From Ailanthus altissimus (Eukaryota; Streptophyta; Magnoliopsida; Sapindales; Simaroubaceae): a stretch of 64,000 bases of DNA. The DNA is taken from NCBI GenBank assembly GCA_946807835.1, contig OX327691.1:3112188-3176187 (forward strand). The letters are read 5' to 3'. Below are positions 37,538 through 47,968 of this stretch, piece after piece. A program made the translations under genes and the position numbers. Within the stretch, counting starts at the first letter, position 1, and every line of letters begins with the position of its first letter. The notes under the pieces were generated by a model. It was given only the letters and a program-made list of their open reading frames with translations. It had not been told where the DNA came from and did no database searches.

Positions 37538-39588
37538 TGTTGTCGGGATCTAATACATGTGGGTGTATGCATGTGCTATTGTGTTTATTATCTAATATAC
37601 GTATCAAATACGAATTCAAACGTGGTGGAAGTGTAAAATTTATAATAAACACAATAAATAAATATATTAATCACATTAATATATTAGAAAGATTGATAAC
37701 TCACCTTAACGTGTAATGTTATACACATATTTTCTTAGAGTCCGTATGGAGACCAACTCGCGGGCAATTCTAGTCACCAATACGGTGGGCTTGATAAGCT
37801 AGAACAGCAACCCTATATCAGCACGAGATTAACTCTTAATCTCCAACATAGCCGGGTGTGTGCTTATATCCTTTTCTCTAAAAGGATAAGAAATTGAGGC
37901 TGAAGCAATTCTCAATTGCTTCTAAGACACTATAGAGAAAAATAAAACAATTTCATTTTTCCCTATATTTTTTTTTCTTCTTTTTTTCCTTCATTTCTCT
38001 CTTTCTCTCGGGTATAATGCCCAACACACACACACACCCCCTTTTTCTTTCTCTCTCTCTCTCTCTCTCTTTATATATATAATAAAATAATAATATAATA
38101 TAAATAATAATATATTATATAATATAATAAGAGAGATATGTTGATTATTTAACCATTAAATAATCAAAATGTGAAATAACCATTTTACCCCTCATAAATA
38201 GTTACCAAGCATACCCCTAATAGGTCCTACCAAATCTCACACTTGGGTAAACCCAACTGAGGGTCCACAATACACCACGTGTCATAATACAATTAGTAAA
38301 TAACAATTATTAACTAATTATTGTATTTAACACTTAAATACAGATACATACGCATTCTTGGGGTAGTCTGAATATTGCTGGATTAAATACTTTAATCTGA
38401 CACACTACCCCAGTGCACAATGAGTATACTCCATATCGTGGGACTCCTTAGGTCATACGCCAGATTCGTCAAATTGAACTATTTTATGAGTCCGTGAGCA
38501 ATGCCCTACGCATACGTCACGGATATTACAAATCAGCGCGTTGAACCATACAAGCTGAGGTTACAACGCATATGTATAGTCCTTCCGTCATGATATCCTG
38601 GATGTGCTAGGGATATAGATTATCACTGTCAAATCCCTTGTGCTCATCTATGTCTTATCTCCAGACTCGTATCTCACTTAATAATATGTGCAAAATCCTT
38701 TGCCATATTGTTCTATCCTAGCGGAACTCGTTCCTTGGATTGATGCTTATGGCCACAAGACTTTCTGAGATGCAATCTCGAAGCATCTGGATATTGAACT
38801 CCCTATACGAGCTGATGGATCCCATATCTGTATACACTGGACTTCATAAGCATTGGACCATACCCAGTGACAGCCAGCAGTCACACTATGAAAGGTCATT
38901 GACATTCGTGGAACAAAAGCATAGTGGATCACTTACAAGCCTACCGTGGTACTCAGGTCAAAGGACCACGTATACTACTCAACTCGAGAGGACCTTTCGT
39001 TGACAGCTTATATAGGATTTCTATCAGAGGCATTCGTGAGTTTGTCCTATATCCAGTCCTAATTGGATACCCATATGTCAATACGAGCTCCAAGCTTACA
39101 GTCGGCTAGGAATGACCATTTATACCCTATAGGTACGACATATGCTGATCTATATATAAAAGGTATCCACTGATAGACCCGTATCGACAGAAATAGATCA
39201 GGGATAATTATTCAAGAACATACTTGCGTAACTAGCATTTTGTAGCACCCGATTGCAACTCTTGCAACTATGCAGTTACTGGTATATTCCTAGGTCTATT
39301 TCCCATTACAGACAAGGCTCCAACTCTTAGATCTGCTGAGTATTATAATTAGGTAACACTTAGCTGTGCTAACATTTAGCATTTATATCTCTCAGCGTGG
39401 CTAACTATGAGGCCTTATCTAAACTTCTTTAGATCTGATCTGAACACCTTCAGATCATACAATGTCTGTAAAGTTACATTACATGGTACCATATTAATAG
39501 GTATTAATAATTTAATAGGAATGTATACTTGTATAAATATACATGTATATGTACATTCTGGGATGGCATATAAGCATCGACCTTAACA
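37538..39588 (-). mobile_element. Solo LTR A with CTTTC duplication
   Basis: A 2051 bp LTR runs on the plus strand from TGTTGTCGGG to ACCTTAACA. CTTTC occurs exactly before (37533-37537) and after (39589-39593). It is the same family as LTR D but in the opposite orientation, shown by matches at 38400-39590 to the complement of 34924-36300. It includes a CT run (38049-38071) and an AT-rich stretch to 38130. No coding sequence. Confidence 0.92.
38049..38071. repeat. (CT)n microsatellite
   Basis: A run of CT dinucleotides inside LTR A, followed by a TA/AAT-rich run to about 38130 and preceded by a short CA run (about 38024-38037). Confidence 0.9.
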
Positions 39589-39593
39589 CTTTC

Positions 39594-40720
39594 ATCAGCA
39601 CAAATAACCCTTTTGCATTTTCAAGATTCCTCTTCTGCATTTAAAGTACACCCACTCTATTCCAGTTCCCCTAAAGAGATTAAGTTCCTTTTTAGATTTG
39701 GGATGTATCTCACATCTATTAACTCTCAGATTACTCTATCATACATCTTCATTCTTATAGTCCCCATTTCTATAACCTTGCAAATTGAATTATTTTCAAT
39801 CAACAGTTTACTTCTATTTACTAAATGGTAGTTAACAAATAAATTCAAATGGCGACTCATGTGATAATTCATCTAAATTCTAGGATCTATTCTCCTCCAA
39901 TAGCATCTTTTGATGCAACCAGAGTAATGACACTGTCATAGTCATCATCTAAGGCTACGACTGCATCTTTTTCTCGATTGTTCTTCTTTAGCCTTACTTT
40001 TCTTTCTAGACAGTCCTTCTTTCTTGGAAAAAAAACATTTATTTCCTTTAGTCTTGGACTTTGATCTACTATAGTTCTTTTTCCTTTGATTCCCTCTTTT
40101 CTGACCTTCCTTTAATCCCTCACTATTGTAATATTTAACCTACATCTTCTTAGCCAATTCCTTCAAATTAATATAATACTTTACACAATTTGTCAAATAT
40201 TCTCTGCTATATAAGAGAATATCTATAAAGTGCTCATAACTCAGTGGTAGTGAGCTAAGCATGATAATTGTCTTATTTTCATCATCAATCTTCACATTAA
40301 TGGTTTTAAGATCGATGATGATCTTGTTGAATCCATCAATGGATCTTTTATATAGCTCCTCTATTCCATACTTAATTAGTAGATTTTTTTCTTCAAATGT
40401 GACTTGTGGCTAAATATTTGGTCATTTTAAGGAATCTGGTTTCTTCCATAAACCAATGGTTGTCTTTCACCCTCCATTTCCCTTAAAACTTCATCACTAA
40501 AATTAAGGATGATGACATTTTTTTTCTCATAATCTCATCACAATCATCATCTGCCTTTAAAGTTTTAGTTTCTTAACATCCGAGCCAGATGCAACCCCCT
40601 TAAATTGTAGATTTAAGCCCCTGACTAACCAAGAGTGTCTCCATTTTAATCTTCCAAAGATTAAAATCATTCTCGTCATTGAACTTCTCATTATCAAACT
40701 TGTGTAATGACATTGGGTTC
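39594..40720 (-). pseudogene. Copia gag and protease-region remnant
   Basis: The N-terminus shows FNDENDFNLWKIKMETLLVS (about 40690-40630), a copia gag signature. The UBN2 core follows: ELYKRSIDGFNKIIIDLKTI and TIIMLSSLPLSYEHFIDIL (about 40370-40200). The zinc knuckle region (about 40045-40005) is eroded; only its first cysteine is left of the CCHC set. The protease-to-integrase linker (VRYIPNLKRNLISLGEL, about 39710-39660) is recognisable. Several stops interrupt it. The right-hand LTR of the 37.5 kb insertion ends directly at 39588. Confidence 0.82.
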
Positions 40721-40742
40721 TAACCAAAGCTTTCATACCAAT

Positions 40743-41330
40743 TATTGGAATTGAAAGTAAATCTAATCTTAATCCTTAACTGTAGAACTAAATTGAGAAT
40801 TAAGAAACAAATACTAAGAATAATTAAGAAAAAAAATAAGAGAACTTACATGGCTCGGTGGAGTCTACATTCATGGGCCAACAGAAGAAAATTTTGATAC
40901 TCTTATTCAAACACAATCAAAGATTTATAACCTTGAATGATCGAGCTCACAAATGCTTTAAGACCCTAAGAAAATGATGAAAATTAAAGATTACATTAAG
41001 CTTCCCAATTCTAGGTGTTTATAACCCATGAACGAACTTTTTTGCCTAAATTCTAACAAACTTATTACCACATGTTAGCATCTGATTAAACTTAAACCTC
41101 TTAAGTAAAATGGTGTGTTTTAGGCCTTTTTAGACCTTTCAAGGATTTTATCATTCCAATCTTCCTTTTTTTAGCTAATTACTTTTAAAGTTATATGTTT
41201 GCTTTCTTTAGCATTTAGATCCCTAAAAAATTTTCTTTCTTTTACAATTTGGTCCCTAAAATAGTTCAAATGACTTTGTCATTGATTTTTAATCATCATT
41301 ACAATTATAATATCAAAGAAAAGTGAAAAT
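40743..41330 (-). repeat. Probable 5' LTR of the copia host element
   Basis: Next to the primer site, the plus strand begins TATTGGAATTGAAAG (a changed TGTTGGAA start) and includes 'cttacatggctcggtggagtctac', the style of copia LTRs. The other end is not defined, so the coordinate 41330 is an estimate. No second copy of this LTR is present in the window. Confidence 0.45.
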
Positions 41331-41925
41331 TTAATTGTAGAACTTATCTACAATGTTAAAGGAATTACTTCATATTTCTATTGAAATCTAATTGTAGATG
41401 GTAACTTAAAATATTTGTTCATAGTAACTAAAAATCTCATACTAATACTAAATTAGTTCTAAGTGCTAGTATTAATTACTAGGCCACAGAGTTGGTTGGT
41501 GTTGTGGCTAGTATTTTTAAAGTACAAATAATTTATTTTTTTGCAATACTAAAGTACTGATGGATTCACAACAACCTGTATTCTAAGTCAACTACTCATC
41601 TAGTATCCACATGCGAGGTTCTTAATATGTAAATATAAATTGATAGAAACAACGATGATAAACTCAACATAAAATCAAAATAAACTTTAAATATTTAAAT
41701 TTATGCTCTTTAATTTTTCAAAATTCACCTCAAATCGCAGGAAAATAAATTGTTTCATAAATCAAAATAGAATTAGGTCACTAGTTGAGGAGATGCGCCA
41801 ATCAAGAATGATTAAGACTAGTTGCTAGGAAATAGCCATGAAGAAGACAAAAACGAACATCTTTAGAACTGGAAAAGAGATGGATGATAGAGATGGACTT
41901 GTCATTTGTTCTAAAGAATGGATGT
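41331..41925. other. Intergenic DNA left of the small LTR element
   Basis: No gene or recognised element. The five bases GATGT at 41921-41925 are the left target duplication of the element that begins at 41926. Confidence 0.5.
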
Positions 41926-42133
41926 TGTAGGAATAATTATTTACATTATTTGGTAAAATTATTATCTATCATCAAAGCTTATAAGCCCTATCTAACTATA
42001 AATAAGAGGTTTATTGGGCAAGAAAGGCACATCATTCATTTATGTAAAATCATTCTCTCTCTAATAAAGAGCTACTATGTTTCTCTACTAATATTTCTTG
42101 ATTTTCATGAATCATGAAGACCTAGATCCTCCA
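41926..42133 (+). repeat. 5' LTR of the small element
   Basis: Has a TATA-like ACTATAAATAAG (about 41996-42007) and a polyadenylation-like AATAAA (about 42063-42068), giving all transcription signals within 208 bp. It lacks the 'aagatacaagtagtgtattcattaagggtatatttgtaagctaaac' part that LTR2 has near its start (partly replaced by a shorter segment). The following 'tatagcgttgttcgtgg' should contain the primer site but does not match the common methionine tRNA site. Confidence 0.88.
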
Positions 42134-43676
42134 TATAGCGTTGTTCGTGGTAAATTATTGATTGTAATTTTCTCAATGATCTTAAACTATTTAGTGAGAA
42201 GATTCATGATTTCTCAATATTAGATTAGTTGTGTAAGCTTCTCAATTTGGATATTTCTATGCCAATATTCTTTAATTATTTGTGTATAAGATGCTAGATA
42301 ATCACCAAGCTCATGTTTCTTCCAAAGTCAATGAGATCTCTTTCCAACAAGATAATCAAACCACAAAAATCCCAGATGACTTACAGTCAGCAAGTCGCAG
42401 CATATCCAAGTGTTATGTCATAAGAAACTTTACCACAAGTCGCAGATTGGATCTCAACAATGCAGTAAAAGCTTGATGCGCAAGCTTAACAGATGAAATA
42501 ATTTCTTTCTCAACAATAAATTGTGCCTTTATAGAGAATATAATCCAGGAAGAGGAACATTGGGACTAGCTCCTAGTTGTCCGGGAGAATCATCATTATC
42601 ATCAAACTTAGACTCCGAATCTGAATCATCCACCCCATCACTATTTATCATCATCAGTAAAAGACAACTAAGCTCAATAATAAACTTGCCTTGCAAATAT
42701 GGATTTTGATCCTGAACCTCCTACATTTTTCATATCCCTTAGTAAAGGAAACAAGGGAAAAACACTAGTATCGGTCAACGTTCCTATGAAGAAAGTCTTT
42801 TAGTCAACGAGCTTAAGCCTTTTTCCTATCATACAATCGATCATAACATTGTCACGATTCTAAAAGATTTAACAAAAGATTTATTATCTGTTCTTAACTC
42901 ATAACAAGTTCAGAATCCTTGATAATAAGATCAGCAGGTAGTCAAAATATTAAATCATCAACAAGCTTTTTCTCTTCAGTCAGAGCAGCAGCATTGACAA
43001 AAGTAGCGAATAATTTACGTCAGCGAGATGCCAAATCATCATTCAAACAATCAACAAAAGCACTTTTTATCGTTTTATAAAACATTTATTTGATCGGTGG
43101 CAAGTTAGATGAATGCAAGCTTTGACTCAAGATCTGCGACTTTTCGATTCAATGAACTAATAGACTCATTGAAAGAAGTCTTAGCAAGTTTATGTCCTAA
43201 TAAAATCTTATGAAGAAGCAAAACATTCTAAAAACAAAAAGCAAAAGTATAAAAAAATGACGACAAATGAACTAATTGAAAGAAAAAAGCAAACCACCAC
43301 CTCGTTGAAATCAAATAGCTCGCTTGTTGCTCACCGAAGAAGTAGTACCAAATAAAATGCTACCAACTAGTTGCCAAGAATGCGACACTATGATAACAAA
43401 AAAGAGTGAGTTGAGTAAGATGAACAGACTAGTCAAACCAAGCACACTCCAAAAGGCAAAAGACAAATAAAGGATGAAGAGAGAAAGAGAAGCTTTCTTA
43501 GAAAAGAAAAAGATCAAGCCCGATCAAATTTTGGGCTAAATAAAGAAATTTTTTAGGTCAGAGAATTTTTATTGTACTATTTAAAAATTCTTGTAACATT
43601 AGAACCTCAATTTATTGTATTATATCTATTTTATAAAATAATTCTATGAAATAAACTACTCAAAGGAGGGAATAAG
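42134..43676 (+). other. Internal region of the small element
   Basis: About 1.5 kb without a recognisable reverse transcriptase, integrase, protease or zinc knuckle. The best open frames on the plus strand (42282-42476, 64 codons; 42521-42709, 62 codons) have no motif I recognise; a hydrophilic, serine-rich stretch near 42580-42640 could be the trace of a gag-like or captured sequence. I do not assign a function. Confidence 0.6.
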
Positions 43677-43916
43677 TGTAGGAACAATTATTTACACTAA
43701 AGATACAAGTAGTGTATTCATTAAGGGTATATTTGTAAGCTAAACAAAGCCCATAAGCCCTATTTAACTATACATAAGAGGCTTATTGGGTAACCAAGAC
43801 GTCATCATTTATTTATGTAAAATCATTCTCTCTAATAAAAGATCTACTATTTTTCTTTCATCTCTCTCTATTAATCTTTCTTGATTTTTATGAATCATGG
43901 AGACCTAAATCCTCCA
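43677..43916 (+). repeat. 3' LTR of the small element
   Basis: 240 bp, same signals as the 5' LTR, with 'ctataCATAAGAGG' in place of ctataaataagagg in the TATA region. Ends CCTCCA at 43916 followed by the duplication GATGT. Confidence 0.9.
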
Positions 43917-44182
43917 GATGTGATAATATTTTTTTATTAGTGAATTTAAAACACTGCAACAAATCTCCAGAGTTAAATACTTCTTTCCTTTTTTTTTCTT
44001 TTTTTTTGTTTAATTTTTAATATGCCATGTCAGTTTAGATATTTATTAACTAATTTTTTGTCTTATAATTTAGGGTTAAGGACTTCCAAACCTTTACAAT
44101 TTGCCTAAAGTGTCTGAAAGACCTTCATAATTTCTAAAATTGTTAAAACACCCCCATCTATTAGTATTTTCTATCTATTTAA

Positions 44183-45311
44183 TGTTGTTCTAAACACAAA
44201 TTAACCGCAAGTATATGCTATGATAAACAAGTAATAAAATGACTATAAATCAGATGTCGAACACACAGGGGTAATTTTTATTCTCAACTAAGTACTAAAA
44301 TTATATCTTTCAAGTAATTATCCAAAAATCAAAATTTTAATTTGTAAATAATTAAATAAACTAAATAAAAGTGCAAAAAATATATAACACAACTTAAATA
44401 ACTCAAGAAGATAGCAATATAGAAAAAGCTTAAGGTTAATTATTATCCTTCAATATGTTTTCTAAAGAATAATCCTTTAATATTAATATCGCCCAATTCT
44501 TATTATTAGTCAAGACACTAACATATTCACAAGCTTCTCTCAAGATCAAGTAAGTATATCTCAATTTACTAAATACCTATATCTCTATGGTAATTGTAAT
44601 AATCAAGATTCATTAAAAACAAGTCTTATTGACTATACATGCCAATTAGGTATATCTCTATCCTAAGTTGAAACTTGTAAATTTCTCGATAGTCATGTAT
44701 CAAATTATCAATGTCTGAATACAATTATGTCTCTCTCGAGTTTATCAAAGTATTTCTAATTCAATCATAATATTGATCAGATATAATGAATCACTAAGAA
44801 TAAATAATTTGAATAATAAAGAATTGAATTCAAATAACTATTAAAAGATCCAACAATTAAGCACATATATTGGTGGCACTGCAGTAATGAATTTTAGGGC
44901 CGCGGCCTGGAAGTTCTATCTCGATTGGGACTGCAACCCTAGAAAAATGTTGTCGCGGTACCAAGCCCTAGTAATGTTCACTGTTACTATTTATTTGCAT
45001 TGTTCCCACAATGTGACACAAAGACCTGGGTTTGGATATTAATATTTTTAGGCTTTAGCATTGTGGCACTAGATTCTGGCCCCCCGACTCTAAGTTTCTA
45101 CCACTTAATACTATTTTGCACCATTCAATTTGAACATTTTGGCACCCTTTTTACAATTTAAAATGTTTTCTTTGGGATTTTACCCCAAATATCTCTATTA
45201 ACTTTAAACCCATAAAATAACATTAATATATATAAAAAGTCACATATTCTGATTCATATTAAGCTATTACCAAGTCTAAGAGTTTGAAATAGTAGATATA
45301 GAACGCACTCA
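44183..45311 (-). repeat. Gypsy LTR, same family as 33076-34340
   Basis: The plus strand from about 44183 carries the family blocks in the same direction as 33076-34340: 'caagtaataaaatgact', 'cacacaggggtaatttttat', 'ctatatctctatggtaattgtaat', 'taggtatatctctatcctaagt', 'cataatattgatcagatataatgaa'. The end at 45311 is set by matching the complement of the start of 56579-58012. No internal genes are attached, so it may be another solo LTR, but I found no matching duplication (TTTAA left, TCTTT right). Confidence 0.65.
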
Positions 45312-45629
45312 TCTTTTATATGTCAGTAAATTAATACAAAAATAAGTAATCAATCTCTAGTGTAGTTAAATTGTATTATAAAGTTCATCTTGTCAAAGTC
45401 ATCTTTGCTGCTAATAATTATAAAAGCAACAATAATCACATGGTTCATTGGTTCCACACCAAAAATTAAGCAATACTCATCATCTCAAACCTAACTCTTC
45501 TCCTCTTCAAATCTTTTCTCTCAAACATCCAGAGCGCGATGTATCTCCATGGCCATCAGATATCAAAAAGAATGATCACCAATGTCCTTGACATGATTTT
45601 ATTAGGCATTTTCAAGTAGTATGTAGGTT

Positions 45630-47543
45630 TGATGAGAGATTGTTTTGCTTTATTGGTGACGATACTTTAAGAACTATATCAATAAATTATCCTCTACAGT
45701 AAAAGGAGATCCAGAAAATAGTGAGTTTGTAATATTATGCTAAATAGTGCATGCATGTGATTATGCAATCATTGAATCATAAAATGCATGTCATACATAC
45801 ATTGCATATTAGAATTGAAATCTAACTTTCTATTCAACAATTACACACTGAATGTAAGTTTATTCCATTAACAAAATCTCAGAAACTCACTATTGAAGTC
45901 TTTCAATGAAGAATCAAATTTCGGAGCTTACCTTGAAATGAATCCTTGAGTAATTATAGTCTCCAACAACTGGTAGGATTAGAGTAGCTAGAATGATAGC
46001 TTTACAAATTTCTAGTAGTGTTTGTTTATCTCTAAAATTGTGGCCAAAATTAGCTTGGAGCAAAAATTGGCAACTTTTGCCTATTTTCTTCTATTTTGTT
46101 GAGTGAAGCAAAAAAGGGACTTAAGTGTAATAATTACAAACTTTGTCTCCCTTAACTAATCAAAATTGCTAAACAACTTGACATTTTTTCCATTAAAGAA
46201 CATAGTCTAAGCCATACATCAAGCCAAATGTCACACATTAAACTAGTTACAAGCTATGAAATTTGCCATTTGCCATGCAAATGTGCATGTATCATGCCAT
46301 GTGTCAAAATTCAATTAGTTTTAATGCCACATCTTAAAGATTCCAAATAAACAATAATTTTTTATTCTAATAAAAGCTTAAATCTTAAGCTTTTGACAAG
46401 TTTGCTTCTCGAGAAATTCTGAAATTAATCTTGCATCTCGAAATTTTTTTGGATCTAATTGTTAGACTTGGTCTATTACCTCAATGATCAATGAGTACAC
46501 TTCATACTGTGACATTCTCTAGGTTCACATCCATTTGTCTTATGAAAATCTTCCGTAAGTCTGTGAACAAGGCCCCAAACATACATTATGGATATTACAG
46601 AACGACACATTGAACCATACAAGTTCGGGTTAACCATATACGTATAGTCCCCCCATCACCTATATCCTGAAAAAGCAGAGACATAGATCATCACCATCAA
46701 ATCTCTATATGCTCGACAATGAACTTATCTCTAGATTTTATACTTTTGTAAACAATATCTGCAAACTTCTTTATGATATTGTTTAACCCTCTAAAAAACT
46801 CTTTTTTAGGGTTTATGTTTGTAGCCACAAAACTTCCTGAAAAATAATCTTAGAGCATCAAGATATATAACTCACCCTTATGAGATGATAAATCTCATAT
46901 TTATGCACATTGAACTTCATAATCATCGAACCATATCCAATGACACTTAGAGGTCAAACCAGGAAAGATCCCTGACATGCATGAAATTAAAGTATAGTAG
47001 ATAACTCACAACCCTATCGTGGCGTTCAGGTCAAAGGACCATAAATAGTACTCAACTCGAGAAGAACTTCTATTGATGGTTTTATAAGATGTCTATTTAA
47101 GGTTCTCATGAGTCTGTTTAGTATTCAGTCCTCACTAAATACCTGCATGCCTATACAAGCTTCTACTAAGTCCATAATCTATTAAGATTAACCGTCTGGA
47201 CAATCAAAATATGATATACACTAATTCGAAAGGTATACCAATCAACCCATGTTGGCAACCATAGATTAGGAATGATGTCTTCAAGAACATACTGCATAAT
47301 GATATTTCTTAGTACCATTTGTTACGTCTTGCAACTATGTCATTAATAATATATTCTCATGTCTTTATCTTATTTTAGATAAGGTTCTAACTCTTAGAAT
47401 GCTAACTCTTAATGTTAACCTAAGTAAAAAGCTTGGTACCATATAATTAATAATTAACGATTTATTGAAATTTTCATTGTATAATTATTAAATAAATAAA
47501 TATTCACATAAAATGAAATGGCATATAAACACCATCTCTAACA
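45630..47543 (-). mobile_element. LTR B, same family as A and D, near-perfect duplication
   Basis: The right part (46440-47543) matches LTR A and C closely: 'cattgaaccatacaagttcgggttaacc', 'acctgcatgcctatacaag', 'tcaaaggaccataaatagtactcaactcgagaag', ending 'atctctaaca'. Flanks are AGGTT (45625-45629) and GGGTT (47544-47548), one mismatch, which supports but does not prove the left end. Minus orientation, about 1.9 kb, no coding sequence. Confidence 0.7.
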
Positions 47544-47693
47544 GGGTTCACAATAGAGGAGGCAACTATTAGTGCATAGGGTTTGCTGCATCTATTTAAT
47601 AGGCTACCTTTACTTGAAGAGTTGGTTCTTGATGTTGGCAAACATGTGAATTTGAGAGATAGTGGTTCAACTTTAGAGGTGTTAATAAATGAC
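47544..47693 (+). pseudogene. Fragment resembling F-box/LRR protein MAX2
   Basis: In one plus-strand frame about 50 residues read TIEEATISA, a stop, then GLLHLFNRLPLLEELVLDVG and RDSGSTLEVL. Plant MAX2, the F-box protein of strigolactone and karrikin signalling, has a leucine-rich repeat with the pattern LPLLEELVLDV..NVRDSG.ALEVLNS, which this fits well. The fragment has a TAG stop (47577-47579), lacks the F-box and the rest of the repeats, and sits between an LTR and a terminal inverted repeat. It is best read as a captured piece of a host gene. Another F-box/LRR gene is possible. Confidence 0.55.
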
Positions 47694-47968
47694 ACACCGC
47701 CATATAGATTTGATAGACTATTTATCTGTTGGCATAATTTATTTGTACGTGAAAGTACTATCTCACTCTTACTTCTGTTTAAATAAACACGATACTAATG
47801 AACGAGGGTGTTTTAGGAATTTTAAAGACTATGGGGTTTTTTAGGCATTTCAACCTAATCTTAGGGGTCTGGCAATCCTTAACCTTATATTTAATACTAA
47901 GTTAGCAATTATCTTAGCCTTAAATTAAAGAAAATGAATTATATCATACTTAATCTAGTTTATATTAT

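Larger units (their letters stand above)
34346..40742 (-). mobile_element. Copia element (host of two solo LTRs and a gypsy insertion)
   Basis: A minus-strand copia element is broken into pieces: gag and protease (40742-39594), a 17-bp piece between two LTRs (37532-37516), and pre-integrase plus integrase (34923-34346). Its primer site (TGGTATGAAAGCTTTGG, complement of about 40729-40746) marks the 5' end; it is one change from the usual TGGTATCAGAGC start. Reading across the two LTR insertions, leaving one copy of each target duplication, keeps one continuous copia frame, which shows the LTRs arrived later. The integrase ends where the gypsy LTR begins (34340). The RT and RNase H part is not in the window. 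Confidence 0.88.
41926..43916 (+). mobile_element. Complete small non-autonomous LTR element, GATGT duplication
   Basis: Two LTRs in the same direction, 41926-42133 (208 bp) and 43677-43916 (240 bp), both begin TGTAGGAAYAATTATTTACA and end ATCCTCCA. The duplication GATGT is exact (41921-41925 and 43917-43921). A purine tract (caaaggagggaataag) lies directly before the second LTR. Inside there is about 1.5 kb without any recognisable gag or pol. The size and lack of genes fit a TRIM or small LARD-type element, mobilised by proteins from another element. The LTR1 length deficit of about 32 bp is a local deletion compared with LTR2. Confidence 0.92.
44074..47884. mobile_element. Inverted-repeat-bounded segment, possible Pack-MULE
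   Basis: The ends are inverted repeats: 44074-44168 and the complement of 47789-47884 both start GGTTAAGGAYTDCCAR and keep the same spacing (94-95 bp) to a shared ATTAGTAT, with blocks 'tgcctaaa', 'aaaattSYTAAAACACCCYC' between. Inside are a gypsy LTR (44183-45311), an LTR of the A/D family (45630-47543) and a MAX2-like coding fragment (47544-47693). Subtracting the two LTRs leaves a short element of well under 1 kb, as in Pack-MULEs. The flanks TATAATTTA and TTATATTTA are similar but not an exact 9-bp duplication. The class is inference. Confidence 0.55.

Noticed and set aside
44064..47893. Exact 9-bp duplication around the inverted repeats
   Set aside because: TATAATTTA and TTATATTTA agree only in part, so I did not count them as a target duplication.
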